Shown here piece by piece: positions 21,640 to 36,400 of a stretch of 64,000 nucleotides of DNA. Below the pieces are notes generated by a model. The model had not been told where the DNA came from and made no database searches. It saw only the letters and a program-made list of their open reading frames with translations. Source of the stretch: Centroberyx gerrardi (taxonomy: Eukaryota > Chordata > Actinopteri > Beryciformes > Berycidae); NCBI RefSeq assembly GCF_048128805.1, contig NC_136016.1, positions 6,856,001 to 6,920,000 of the forward strand, given 5' to 3'. The translations under genes were made by a program, and so were the position numbers. Positions within the stretch are counted from its first letter, which is position 1. Every line of letters begins with the position of its first letter.

Positions 21640-24392
21640 CACAGGCTGTACAGGACATTTAACAGGTAGTAGTGAACCCCCAATGGCCAGAGCCAAACAG
21701 TGTTTACCTTTTGAGCTTCTGCTACAGTGAATTGTCAACTCACCTACACAGAGGAACTGTGTTGCTGCAGCCAGTTCATCTTATTATGAATAATGCGCAG
21801 ACAGTTTTGATGAATGACTGGCTTTGGGACTTTCCTGAGAGCAGAAGTAGGTTTCTCTTGTCAGTCATTCATACTGTGCAAAGCGGCATGCGTGCACAGA
21901 TGTTACTACATAAAAGTAATATGTGTCACACAAGTCCCGAAAGGAAATGAATACACGTTTGCTAAACCGAACCGGTCATTGTCTCCTCATGTCTTATTAA
22001 AAGCATGCTAGATTGGGTCTGGCCACTGTTAAGCCCATGTTATTACTCCTGGCTTCCTACTGTTTTTTACTGTACCTCCTCATATCATTTGGCACAGATG
22101 CATATCAAAGTCTTATACTTCTCAAGAGCTCGCTGTGTGGCCCAGACAGTTGTGCCTTCACCATTGTGCGCTGCTGTGTGCTGTAGTGTGCCGGCGATGG
22201 CAGTGTGACAGTGGCCCTCCCAGCTCGTGTCCCCTGCAGCCTGCCACTATTGCAGCCTCAGCCGGCCCTCGCACCCCTGCACAAATGGCACATTTGTCAT
22301 GCAAATGGAGGGCTGCGTTTTCAGCTGCACAGATACTAAATTTGCTGTTTCGACGGGCCAATTGTTGGTCTGGTTCCAGGCCTATAGTGGTTTTTTGCTG
22401 CAATAACAGTAGAATTGTTCACAGCATTGTTCAGATGATCCACTAACTGTACTTCTCTTTTTTTTGGAGGGGGGGGGGGGGTTGACTGAGTAAGCATACA
22501 TGTTCTCTCTCCAGCACACACTCCAGACTGCAGCAACTTATCCAGTGGCAAGAACCAGCAGTAATATTTGGGACACTCCCAAAATTTGAAACAATTCCTG
22601 TTTATTCCAGCTTTGTCGTAGGCATACGTGCGAGCGGTGCAATTGTGAGATACTGTGAGCATTTCGTTCTGTGTGATGAAGCAGCAAAATGTGTTTGTGC
22701 CGCGCTGGAAATGAGAGGCGCATAAATCCAGGGTTTGTCTTGTCTCCATTCAACCTGGAGTAACCCTTGTGGTTGCGATCGCAGCAGGTTTCCAGCTTTT
22801 ACTGCTGAAAGGGGATGGGATTGGGGGGGCGGGGGGTGTTGCCCTGTAGCGCAGCCTTGCAATGCACGTCAATGTATTGCAGCTGGATCCGAACATTGGT
22901 CCGCTCCATCAAATTGATGCATAATTGCTTCTTTCTTTTTTTTCGCACTGAGGCCGTTTTAATTCCAACCTGCAGCTCTTCAGTGCTGCGGGTTAGGCTA
23001 TGTTTTAGCAAAATTCACTATTGTCTGAAGAAAGTATATCAGGATTGAACTTTGGTTCCCTTGGTCTGATGAAGACAATACATAGCTTGCCATGGTCATC
23101 TTGCTAGGATCAAATATGTTTGATATTAGAGTGGTGCACTTACTGTAGTTGGTCCCCTGATTACAGGTTGCATAAAACACCAGCTAGCATACATTTGAGT
23201 GCATGCTTGTCTTGCAAAGAGCTGCACTCAGTTACCACAGGGGAATATATTTCCCTCTATCTGACAGCTGTCTGGATTTGCGACAACACTGTAGGTAGAA
23301 TTTAATTATTCCCAGACATTTTGTTCCACACTTGGTTGGTGATTTAGGAAAGTGGCTGCACTGGCTACTGTTGAATAGGCAATTTTCGTTGGGTTGAATT
23401 TTAAAAATGTTATAATTGTGTGAGGCCAATCTGAGGGTGCTCTCCTGGTGGCCTTACCAAACAGTCAGCAGTTATTACACCTGTTAGCTTTCTTAAAAGC
23501 ACTCTCTCTCTCAAGCCTCTGGTGTTTACTGCTTCTGTTGAATAAAACACAGCTCATCACCTGCTCCACTTAGCACCTTAGCTGTGATCAGAAAGAAACA
23601 GGACTTAAGAGGTTGGGTATCAGTACATTTTTGACTTTGTGCACTTTCTGCTGTGCATTGGACCGGAGAGGGTCCCCTTTCTTATGTGGCACCCTCTTCC
23701 ATTGAGCCAGCTCCTTCTGCAGAACCGCCTGAGCCAGCGCAATCAAACACACTGGCACATCCTTTAAAATTCTGCTACTAGCGAGTGTTCATGTCGGACA
23801 TTCCTAAATAATGCCAGATCGTGTAACAGCAGCAAGAGGAGTTCAAGTTCATCTCTCATTTAGTGGCCTAAACGGATTACTTGATTTGCGAGTGTCCTTG
23901 TTGATGGAGCGTAACCATGGCGAGCCTAATAATAAGTGCAACGGTTTGCTCGTTGGTGGGCATGGTCTAAGGTGTCTGTCATCCCCGGGCAGTCATGCTC
24001 TAAGGTATTCGGACCTTAGTTAATCAGTGGAAGCAGCGGCCTTGCTCTGGGGTGACCTGAAGCTGATACCCTTACACACTTTCTGGGAGTATGGCTCAAG
24101 TCAAGCCAAGTGCTCAGGGAAGTGTAGCGGGAGCCGGTGACGACACGGCTCCCAAAGGAGCTTCCAACAGCTGTAACCTAAAGGACCTGCCATCTTTGGA
24201 AGTGTAGAGTATCTCACAAACTGCCAGAGCGGTCGGAAGGGGCCAAACAGCCGTCGGCTCCAGAGGAGTTATTTTCATACCTCCCCCTCTCGCTCTGCAC
24301 CTCCCCCCCCCCCCCCCCCCCCCCTCCACACTGTGTTCTGTGTTGCTGTCTTTTCCTGTCCTTGTGTCACTGCTTGTGGTTCACTGTCTCTC

Positions 24393-24438
<46 letters not shown>

Positions 24439-27400
24439 TCTCTGTCTCTCTCTCTCTCTCTGTGTGTGTGATTGATCTGTCTTCCTCCGGGTCTGCGGAA
24501 TTCCATTGAGGAACTCTTTGGGATTGTTGGAATTCCAGGCGGAGTGCATGTGTGGGTTAGCGGGAGGCAGCGGGCGCCCGTGTGTTCCCGTCATCCCCGG
24601 GCTCGTTATCAGCCAGGCTGGCCGTCGCCTGCCCTCGCACACCAAAGCCTCTTGCTCCAAATTCACACAGCACCGCGAGCGCTCGTCCTCAGCCTCCGTT
24701 TCAGCACAGAATGCCCTGGCAGTGTTCCTGTCAGCATTCTTTTTTTTTTTCTTTTTTTCCTTGAATGTTTGCTGTCGCTCGCACTTATCACTGCTACAAA
24801 ACAGAACGACATGCACGGGGAGGGCCGATTGCATGCTAATATTGGGTGTGGCAGAAACTAGGAGCGTTGCCGTCTTCCGTCAGCTGTATTCCTGTCATTG
24901 TTTTCTCTTCAGAGTAAGATAATTGTGCATGTCACGATGAAGCCAATTATTTGCCTGTCCTAGGTCTCAGTCCTTGCAGTGAGAACAAGGAGTGTCCCGA
25001 TGCAGACACCGTCTCCCGTGGCCTCCCTCTGGCATTTCACTACATACTTCAGCTCATGTGCTGCAAATCACTGGGAATAACATGCACTGCTGCTTTTAAT
25101 TAACCCATACTGCCTGGCACAATGTAAAAGTTTGATGCTGAGCTCAGCAAGAATAAAGGAAGACATTGTGTATTTGAGTTATGCAAGATAATCTAGAGCA
25201 ACTAGTCTCCAACATGCTCTATATTTGAGTAGCTCACCATGTTTCCCACTCGGCTCGGAAATATTTGATCTGTGCCGAGCTGTGCGATACAAGACACAGC
25301 ACATGCTTATTCCTACCATCCACGTAGGTTATGTAATGAATTGATCCTTCCTGTTGCTCCAACCCCCCCCCCACCCTCCCCCTCCTCCTCTGTTTCTTTC
25401 TTGCACTTTCTCTCTCTCTCTCTCTCTTTTACATGCACACACTGGACAGATTTGTTCATTTGTTCTAGGTCAGTAGCAGCAGGTTTTTTCGAAAGGAGTG
25501 CGGTCCTTCTCTGAAAGCTGGAAAGCTGAACGTAGAATCCGGCATTCCCAACAGTCGAGACATGTCATGCATACATTCAGTGCTTTTATTTGCATGCGTG
25601 CCTGGTGGAGCGCCTGCATCCCTCGCCACAGCGTGCAGCACGCCAGTACTTAACTCTCATTATGAGCTATTGTATTTTGCATGCATATCTGCAGACTCTA
25701 CCCTATATTGTCCACACTTGGACAGCGGGGGCCTAGCCTATGTGTATATTAAATGGACTGAAATGCATCCGGATTGCAGTTGTCAGGTTATGGTGATATG
25801 TGCGCTGGTAAACCTGTCTTCTTCCTTTGAGGAGCGTGCTGCGTCTCGTCTCGGCATCTGCATATACAGAAGACTGGTAAGGCAGCAGAATTCCACTGCA
25901 AGCCTGCCCTGCGTACACACCCATACAGAAAGTGAAAGGATGCTGCCGATTTATTATAATTACGCCGCAGCAGGCCTTGATTCTGGCAATGTTCGAGCTA
26001 ACCATGTGTGAAAGTTGCAGGTGTGGTAATGCACATGGAAATAGTTTCCTTATTCGTGCTTGCTGTAGGTGTGGAAGTCAGTAGGTTTCACTGTGCTGGG
26101 TTCAAACCAGTGTTGGTTATGGACCTATTAGGAGAGTGTTGGTTTTCAGTTACTATTGTTGTCTGTGTAAATGCGTGTGGGAGGGGCTCAAACTGACATT
26201 TTAGTGCAACAAAGCTGCTTTGGAAAGTGGAGACCAGGAGGCAGGCAGCAAGAGGCCACCGGTGGAGGGCCACATAGCACAGTGGTGGCACACCCTGCAC
26301 TGTTTCAACAAACCAGGACACATTGGACACACCGTGTTTTTGTGCGTGTGTGTGTGTGTGTGTGCCCTCACATCCATGCATGATAAGCCTTCAGGACAGC
26401 TTTTGATGATTTGACAATGACAGATTTGTTTACAGCTACAAATGTTTGGATTTTCTCTGGACAAGCTTAAGACATCTCAGCAATGTGAAAAATTCAAGTT
26501 ATTCCAGCAGCACTGTTTCATGTCTTTTGAGAGACACACCTTTTAGCTGTACTGTTAATAGCAAGTTATGACATCAGAGGGCGGTGCACCTGAAGAGTGT
26601 TGACCTTAAAAATTATTGCTGTGTGAGCAAGGCATTCTTCCAAGCATTGTGCGTCGGCTGCTCAAACCGTCACTCACGTTCCCGAGCGTTCACGGGGGAA
26701 AAAACCATAAGCTCTTATGAATCGGGGGCAGATCCCATGTGACCGCCCCTCCTCCTGCTACGTTTCAGCACAGAGGCGTCACTTTTGTCAGAACAGGGCT
26801 TCGTACATAGCATAGGAGCATGTATGTTTACTGTGACAAGCTCTAACCAGGCCCGGCTGCTGCGAGCCAGTCTGGGGAGGTTTGAGCCAGATGCTGAGTT
26901 GAGACAAGGCAACCAGTCACACACACACACACATGCACACATATACAGGCGCGCATACACACGCACCCATGGTCACACCCTTAGGAGCGCTGCAACGCCC
27001 CGTTAACAAGGCGCCCAGCCGTTAAGCCCTCAGTGCCGTACCTCCAGATGGAGCGACCACACCTGGGCTTCCAGACATATTCCTCTTGCTCTCAACGCCT
27101 GTTTCATTCAATTAGGATCTGGAGTCATTTACTGCATCCAACCGTAAGTGTCAGCTTTGAGATGGAGCTACAGTAGTTGTGCAATTACAATATCCACCAT
27201 CTGATATGCAAGAAATGATAGATTTAGGTTGTGTCTAAAATACATGGGGCATTCTAAATTGGCCTGACTTTAGTGTTTGTGAACTGTTTTATCCTGAAAC
27301 ACACTGACCCAGCAATTGGGCAGAAGCAGTCAGTGAGTGATGGCTGGGTGAAGTTTGAGTTAGTCAGCCTCATTTTCCATCAGTGGGAGTTTTTAAGTGC

Positions 27401-30400
27401 CTGATGGCTGTTGTTATCTGTGGACAGAGCCAGCGAATCATCAGAGCATTTTGACATTTCAAATTCACTGGAGTGCTGGAGTTGTAGGATTTGTTGGCAT
27501 TGTACGTCTGGCAAAGGCAAATCTGCTCTATGATAGAAAACTGCGAACACTGAACATACGAACATGGAGAGCCAACCTGTGTTCACATTGTGCTGTATCA
27601 CCAGAAGATTCCATTAAGGTTTTGAAAGTTTCCCCTTAATTTCCCCTTAAATTGATTTGAGCCAGAAGTACATAGGCCTGTGCCAGTTAAATTTGATTTG
27701 CTTTACTGCTCATGTCAGTGGTAGCTGCTCTGCTTGGGAAACGGCTGGAAAGAAAGTTGGCTAAGGTTTGCACCATGCTGCACAGACTGCTCTTGTTGAA
27801 GACTAGGACAAACGCTGATCAACTGATTTCCCATCACCTATTTTTAGCACTTGCGATATATGTGTTTTTATCTTTAGGTGTGTGCTGCCAGTGAAACCAT
27901 ATTTGATGAGGGGTCTGATAAGTCTGCCCTCATCTGTTTTTACTTGATTCAGATGGAAAAAAACTGAGGTTTGCCGATATATGGAGCCGAAAATACTGAA
28001 AGTGACATTAGGGAATTAAACCTTTGTCCACACAAGGGCTTTGTAGTCCCATTGGTATTTAGATTTCTTGTACATTGTGATAGAGGGTCTTGCCCCTGCT
28101 CTTACACATTTCTAATTATCTTTGTGCTTTTGTCTCTCATCAGGTAAGAGGAAGCCGGTGCTCAAGCTCTCCAAGGAGGTGTTTGAGCAGCCTCCTCCTG
28201 CTGCAGTGTAAGACTCTTTTTTTACTCCACAATGACCATGTCAAATGCATGCATTATCGTATCCAAGCTTCTATCCCTGCAAAGGTCTTATTCGGATAAG
28301 CTGTTTATATGCAGCCTCATATCCCGATCGCAAACAGCCTTGTAATACATGAATCATCAGAAAATGAGGATAATCAGAATGCTGAATATTAACATGAAAA
28401 CAGAAGCTAGAAACCATCGGTAAACAGGATAAGGTATCGACCCGCCTCCAAAATCAGAATTTCCCAGCTGTCATATTCATGTTCCTCATAATGGGGACAT
28501 CAGCTTATCCTGGGTGCTGTAACTCGAACATGCACTTATTGGAATATTGGAATACAAATGTGCCTACAAAAAGCATGGGATCTCTTCATATCACACCTCT
28601 GATATTTGGGGTATTTCAACCCAATCAAACATGCATATTGTAAATATCTCCCGAACACCTTAACTCGAGGCTCCGACTCGCATTGCGTGTAGTGCAATGG
28701 AGCCCCAAATTATTCCGGGCTGCATAAATACTACGTTCGTTCAGTAAGTCTTGAAATTTCTGTAAACAAAACTGTAATAGCAGAGACAGTGCGGTTGTAA
28801 GCCAGGAGTCAGACTGTCAGGCACGTTCCCCAGGGGAGTAATGAGGGGATAGCACTTGCCTTTCATGCCCGGCTACTGAAGTGCTGCTTAGGCTGATGGA
28901 GAGCAGAGACTCGGGAACTTGTCCTACATTTTCATTGACAAACAGAAACGACTGTGCGGTAAGAAGCGGGGAACCTTAATGTTGTGTTTTTCTTCGATTT
29001 GCACTCGCAGTATTCCACTCTTTTATTGTGTTGTTGTGTCCTTAGAGAGCAGCGTTTAATCAGATTGTAATGAATGTGTGTCTGTGTTGCAGACCCCCCA
29101 GAGATTTGGATTCGAAAGCTTGTGTAACCATCGGAGAGAAGGTACGTTCGCTCATTATTCGATCAGTTCATATTTTCCCTCATGTTTGCGCTTTTGTGCG
29201 TTTAATAGGAATCAAATCAAAGCTTTTCAATTTGTACATTTTTTTTTTATCTTAACCTGGACTCTTACATAACTTTTCACTGTTTACTCTTTTCCTTCCC
29301 CGAGTGTATTTTTGGGTGAGTAAGGTCCCTCGCTCTCAGTGCAGAAAGGCTGGCTTAATAAAGGGTCCCTTGGCTGTAAAGAACGCCCCAGTGAACATTA
29401 CAGCCGAATTGAACACTTCTGATTGTGGGGAGACTGGAATGCCTTTTACTGCCCATCAGGCAGTAAAAATATTTATTTTAAACTCATCAAATAAGTGGAA
29501 TTTTCCATTGGCAAAGATGCCCGCTTTTTCTCTTTTCAAGTTGGCCAGAAGTCAGAGTGACTGATTTTTTTTTTTTTTTTGTTTGTTTTTTTGCTTGAAT
29601 AATGCAAAAAAAAAAAAGTTTTGCATCTTGCCACACTATGAAGGAGACTATGTTACTTAGTGTTTTCAGACTTCAAAGCCCCCTTGCCTCTCTCGGGGTA
29701 GCTGTTCAAACAGAGTCCCGTCGCAGAGTGTGTGCATTTTCTTTACAACAGAGATAAGAGATACCGCCAGCCTGCATAACACCGCTTGGAATTATTCTCC
29801 TCACGGTTCGGTCCGCAGTTTTTATTTGTTTGCAGGAGTTGAGGATCGGGTGCACAAACCCAGCGAACTCCTCACCTCGTAGCCAACTTGTTTTCACTGT
29901 TGAATCTTTCCTCCCTTCCTCTTTAATTCTCTGTCAGTGCAGCACTTTTCATTTTTGACTCAGTTGACTCTGTTTGTGTCGCCCTCTGTCCGGAGCAGAA
30001 CTTTGTGGTGAAGGCAGATGACCTGGAGCAGATCTGTGAGCTGGGTCGAGGGGCGTACGGCGTGGTGGACAAGATGAGGCACATGCCCAGCGGCCTCATC
30101 ATGGCTGTCAAGGTGGGTGAGGGATGACCAGAGGAGGGTCGACTCAAATGTGGTTCTTCTGCATTGTCAGCACCCGTAAAAGGGCATTCACACCAAGCGT
30201 TTGGTTTGGTGCGGTTTATTTGAACTCTGGAGTGTCCTTTAGTTCACTTTAGTTCAAACTACAAGAAACAACCGCAAAACACAAGGTTTTAAGGTCAAGG
30301 TCAAGGTCAAACTTTATTATCCCAGATAGGGAAATTCAGGTGGTCAAGGTGCAAAAGTACACAAAGCAGTCATAAAAACAAATATAAATACAACAATACA

Positions 30401-33400
30401 ATATACAGTCCCCCCTTCCATCCGCCCAACACACGCGCCCACACACACACACACACACACACAAGCACCCCCGCTCTGGCATACGCTGACACACACACTA
30501 ATGTAGAGACAGATAAATACTTCATATACAGTGGACTACATGATCCCTGAGAAACAAAATCTACAAGGTTTTATATAAGGTTTCATATTCAGCTAGTTCC
30601 TCATGTGTTCTTAACTGGTATGAACACCAGAGAAAGTAAATTATGGCAAATAGCATAGACAAGTCCATCATGCTTAGGTAAAGTTACAGGGACTGGAATC
30701 AGATTCTCTAACCTGGCAGGATGACAGGTCACCAAAACTCTGTCCAATAAACAAGCTCCTTGTGAGTCATGTGACTTTTGTTTACAAGGCCTGGTTCACT
30801 TGTAATTGGAACCTAAACTAACCAAATACTAAAATGCGACAAAGTAAACTTTTCAGCTGTGGTTCGGACCAAAGAAAACAAACTGTAGGTGTGATCGCAC
30901 CTTTATTGTCATCACATTTTACACATTGTTCTAATAGGAGCTGATGCTTGGGATTTAGACAGCAGCATTTTACAATAGACCTCTTGAGGCAAAGATGAAG
31001 ATGTTGAAAGCTCATTGAGGATCGTGTGTTATATCATTCCTAAGTGCTCTCCATTGTTATGAGCATTTGTTTTTCCTCTCTTCGCTCCCTCAGCGGATCC
31101 GGGCCACAGTGAACACTCAGGAGCAGAAGAGGCTGCTTATGGACCTGGACATCTCCATGAGGACGGTGGATTGCTTCTACACAGTCACCTTCTACGGAGC
31201 ACTATTTAGAGAGGTAGCACAACATAAACACTACTCTTCTGCATCATTAATATAACACATAAACACACTGCAATGTTGGATTTCCAAACCGTTTTTGAAT
31301 CTTCTTAATTGGGGGGTGTGCTTGGAGTGATAAGTGAGGTCCAGCGTGGCAGAATATCAAGTTAAAACACATTTTTGACGTAGCCTCAATTGATCATGAT
31401 GACCCAGTTGTGATATTTGCGCCGCGGCAGTCACTCACAATTCCAAATTATGCAAAGTACGGCCCAGCTCTGTCAGTGTAAATGTCCAAATTTGCATCCA
31501 TCATGTTGACGTGCAAAAAAAAAGCTAGAACCACAAGTGGATACTGACAAAAAACACACAGTATGACCAACAAAAAATTCACAAGATTTTCGGATGCAGA
31601 TAACTTCCTCCAGAAGCGAGTCGATCCGCAGGATATCCCACCGTGACTCACATTGGAAAAAACTGTAGCTTCCCGTCTGTTGATCTGCCTGCTGTCAGGA
31701 ATGTGGCCCGGCCGCTTTGTTGCTGTTTTCCCAGTCTCTTTCCAAATTCTGCCCCCCACCACCGCCACTAAACTGTCTGTTCTCCACCCCACCCCACCCC
31801 ACCCCATCCCCGCTGCCTGTTACCAGGGTGACGTATGGATCTGTATGGAGCTGATGGACACCTCTCTGGATAAGTTCTACAAGCAGGTGATTGAGAAGGG
31901 CATGACCATCCCAGAGGACATCTTGGGCAAGATGGCCGTCTCGGTGAGTGAATGCCCGACTCTGAATGACGGGCTTGGTCGATGCGCTTGTCATCCTCCG
32001 CATCCTTCCTTTTGATATTAGCTTAATGAGGGATATGTCTGATGTTATTCTCATTGGCCTTTTAATGGGCTTTGTCATTACAGATAGTAAAAGCTCTGGA
32101 GCATCTGCACAGTAATCTGCAAGTCATACACAGAGGTAAGAGCAGTGGAAACGCATTACACCTCGCAGAGACTGTCAATATCCACCCTGTAACACACTCA
32201 CTGAGTCTCTTCTCCCTTTCTTTGTTTCTTTCTTGCATTCCTACTCCCTACTTTCCCCCTGGGCTAGAGGTCAGCAGCGGAGTTAAGAGTTAATGTCTTC
32301 TGTCTCAAACCACAGTGGTCCAGCCGTGACCACCGTGCGGCTCTCGCTGCATTAAAGGTCCATGTAGTCATTTAGGAAGATTACAAGTCACCAAAATAAA
32401 GTCACACAATTGGGCCTCTCCAGTGACCACAGTGCTATTTCTTGAGTGTGACTGCGGCCGTGCGAGCCAGTCGCTCTCGGTCGCAGTTCTCTCTCTGTGC
32501 CGAATCTATATTGCGGTCGTGCGAGCGTTACATAAGCTGACGAGGCAGCTGGCGGTGACGTCTTTCTCTTCTTCCCCTGCCTCCCGTTGCAGACGTGAAG
32601 CCCTCCAACGTGCTGATCAACACGCAGGGCCAGGTGAAGATGTGCGACTTCGGGATCAGCGGCTACCTGGTGGACTCCGTGGCCAAGACCATGGATGCTG
32701 GCTGCAAGCCCTACATGGCGGTAAGCAGGAAGAGATCAAACGGGACGAAAGATCAGACGAAAAGGAATGAAGAACTCGTGTGATTCGTTATGCTGTGATT
32801 TAACAGCGTTTTATAATTCACTGTCCCAGACCTGAGGCCTCATTTTTCAGAGAGTTCTTTGATTTTATCCTATGATTCATCATACTCATTTGAAATAATA
32901 GGATTATTACCCTGGATAATAATAGATATTAGATTTAGCTTTGGATATAGCGCAGAAAATTGGAGGGAATTGCTGCTTATCGTGACATCAAGCTCAAATT
33001 CTCATAAATCACAACTTTGGCTTGAATTTGGTCATGAGTACAGACTTAGTGCATGATAAAGCTTTATAACTGAGACCCCCGGCTCTTCAATAGACGGGTA
33101 AGCGGGTCCACCTCTCTCTCCCATCATCATCCACGCCCCTTAATGAGCCCTGTTAGACTTTAACTGCCGTGTTCCCAAAGAGAGCGTGTGTCCACACCGC
33201 TGCTGATTGGCTGAGCGGGTTTTAGGGCCCCGCTAGCACTCAGGGACCAGAGTGGTCTGTGTGTGTACAAGAAGTTTTAGGATGGCAGGGAGGTGTGCAG
33301 GTCGTCCTTGACAACCGCCGCCACGTGTGACATCATCTGCCCTTCTGCTCCCCCCCCCACCCACCCCCCCACCCCCCCACTAGCCGGAGAGGATCAACCC

Positions 33401-36400
33401 GGAGACGAATCAGAAAGGCTACAACGTCAAGTCGGACATCTGGAGTTTAGGAATCACAATGGTAAATCAGTTTGTTTAATGTTTGTTTTAAATCTGTGTG
33501 AATTTATAATGGGAAAACGTCTCATGTCACTCACTTGGTACACATTTTAGGGTGGTGACCCGCAGTTCATTTGTTTCATCAGTTTTTCCAATCGTCTTCA
33601 TTACTGCAAAAAATGGGAAGCATCTCAAGGGTAAAAATGATTCCTAATGAGGAGAAACCCAGTATCCTATGAGCCAGCGCTCGAGACGAAATGGTGTCTA
33701 GACGTTTTATTATGAGTTGTTAAATATTCATAGCTTGCTCATTTGCACATTTCCAACTCGGACCAAAGAATATTTTGGCGTCGACGATTCAGCGGTCTAT
33801 GTAATTTCACATCTTTTTGACTTGGCTAGTCCTTCCAATCTCTTCTTATTAGATTGGCCCTTACAGATGCGTATCTCGCTTCATAAACGATCCAAAAGAA
33901 GGCATGATCCAAACGAAGTCAAGTTTTTTAATGGTAATGGAGTGCAAAAGGTTTGGTGGGTACAATAGCCAGACTGGGGTGTTGGGGTTTAAATGATAGA
34001 GGTTAAAGGAACAGTTCGGGATTTTCAGAAACTGTTTCATCATGAACTGCACATCCATTAACACTTTGCTTCAGTTTTTTGAAGGGAGTTTTTATTAACT
34101 AACTAATATTTTCACAAAATATTTGACTATATATAAAGACTTAAAGCATAACTCCAAGATAGCATCAAAACTGTATGAGAAAGGCATGGGTTGAGATCAT
34201 TTTCATTTACATCTTTTTACCGACTTCAATTGGAATGATGAAAAAAAGCGTGAAAATGTGGAGTTATGCTTTAAATTTGTTGAAGAAATTGTTTCCAGTT
34301 TCACTGACTTGCTCTAGCACTGACGGCACATGTGAATAACCCCTATTTTGAAACCTTAATGACCGAAACAGACGTGCAGGTGCTTTTTGGATGGACCGAA
34401 AGTTCCATGATTAATCAGCTAGGCCCAGTGAAAACCCAAACTATCCCTGAAGTGCTGCCAAAGCCAGTGTTACAGGAACCTTTCTGTACTGCATCCTCCC
34501 GCCTCAGATCGAGCTGGCCATCCTGCGCTTCCCCTATGACTCATGGGGCACCCCCTTCCAGCAGCTCAAGCAGGTGGTGGAAGAACCATCGCCCCAGCTT
34601 CCCGCCGACCAGTTCTCCCCCGAGTTTGTGGACTTCACCTCTCAGTGGTACGTCCTCTCACCTCTTCCGCCCCCTTTTTTTTCCACTAACCAGACCCACT
34701 CCCAGCGTAGCATTCAGTTCCACATTTTGAGTGTATTCAACGAGCCACTCAAGTCCGGCCTCTTTAAAAAAAGGAAGCCGGCAGAGTCTACTCACAGGAT
34801 GCTCCACACAAGGCCGCTGTGACCTTGCCACAAAGCCACAATAAATCTAGAAAAAAACTGTCTATCGATTCCAACTGCGTGGGCTTGAGTTAATCCCCCC
34901 CCTCCCCCTCCTCATCAGATTGAGTTCATTATGACATTCTTTGGTTGTTGTTGTTGTTGTGTGGCCAAGAGCCTGTTCTGACCTGGACAGAATGTAACGG
35001 GGTGTGCCAGGGCTCTCCAGCCCTCCGAGGAATGTGTCTGAATATGTATTCTCACCAACCTGTTGTGTCTAGTCTGCAGCGCTGCGGGAGATTAGCTCGC
35101 CCCTCCGACGGGGCTCTCGGCGTGCGTTGAAGGGTGTTTGATACACGGTGTCACTGATGGGTCCTCGCACGTCGGGCTCCTTCTCCTGGCGCTAGGTCTA
35201 GTGTTTAGCGGTGGCTGTGCTGTGTTTCGGCAGCCATTTTCGTCTGAATTGCTTATCCATGCAGGTATTCATCTGTTGGCAGGATGCGGTTCCTTTGTTT
35301 TTATGTGCTGCCACCATGGTACATAGTATCCGGGACATTATGTGTGTCTGAACACTGTCTGTCTGTCTTGTGAACACAGTTACTCAAGAATAATATATGA
35401 TAGAAACTTCATACTTGCACAACAGTTACAGGTCTAAACTACTATAACTCCTTAATGAGTATGAGGAGTTCATATTAATACCGCCCATGTGTTTTGTGAA
35501 GACAGAAATATTTGCTAATCAATGCATTGATTAACTTCATTTATGACCTCATCATCATAACTGTTTTTTTATATTGTATACCAGTAGAGCTGTGTTTGCA
35601 GACTGAGGGCTGAGACTGCACTTTTCAGTAGAACTTCAAGAGTATTCTTCATGCTCTTGCGTAAAACAGAATCTTGTGGTTTGTGGCTTAATTCTTAGGA
35701 AAGGAATTATCAGTTCTCCTTAGCAAGTAGCATTGGATTACTAGGCTGTACCCTCCTGATATGGATATCTTGCCTGCAGTTTACATGACATTGCTTTTCC
35801 AGCCTATAGTTTTGGCTGTATCTCTTTTGCACTGGCTCGCTCACAGACCAATTGGACTACTGGAAGAAAATGGACAGAAACCAGACACTCCTGATTATTT
35901 CCTCTGACGTATTCCTTTATTCCCTGAAAATGACACAAAACAAAAACTGAGATCAAAGTCCTCGAGCCATTACTAGTGCTGTCTTTTCCTTGTCAGTCCA
36001 TTATCTGGCTCCTGTGGGATAATAGAACGAAGTAATCACTGAATGAAAAGCCAAGATTTGGGAGTGGGATACTTCAATCAGCCATGTATTATTAGTGATG
36101 AATCTATTGTGAATTAATATCTATGTTGCTTTTTGCCTCCCCAGCTTGAAGAAAAATTCCAAAGAGCGGCCAAATTACACAGAACTCATGGTGAGTGTTT
36201 TTGTGTTTATTTTATTATTACTACTGTTACTAACTGCTACTAATTGATTTAACAATTCTGCTATTCTGCTCTTTTCAACACTTGAGATGCCCAACAGATG
36301 CATGGAGGTGGTTAGGCCTCCTTGTAATACTCTCAGTCAGACACTGGAGGGCGCACTAAGTCCATTAGTTTCATATGGCTGAAAGTCCTTTTCCCTCACT

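Larger units (their letters stand above)
20546..28143 (+). other. map2k6: MAP2K6 intron 1 (7.6 kb)
   Basis: No coding sequence is supported. It contains a CA repeat (21587-21636), a 22-base poly(C) run (24303-24324), a CT/GT array (24383-24472), a CT repeat (25408-25427), a GT repeat (about 26344-26363), and a non-repetitive block near 22230-22340 with an octamer and a palindrome (see that entry). Confidence 0.85.

Noticed and set aside
26095..26112. B-box-like GGTTCAAACC suggesting a tRNA or SINE
   Set aside because: No A box or tRNA-like cloverleaf partner at the right upstream distance.
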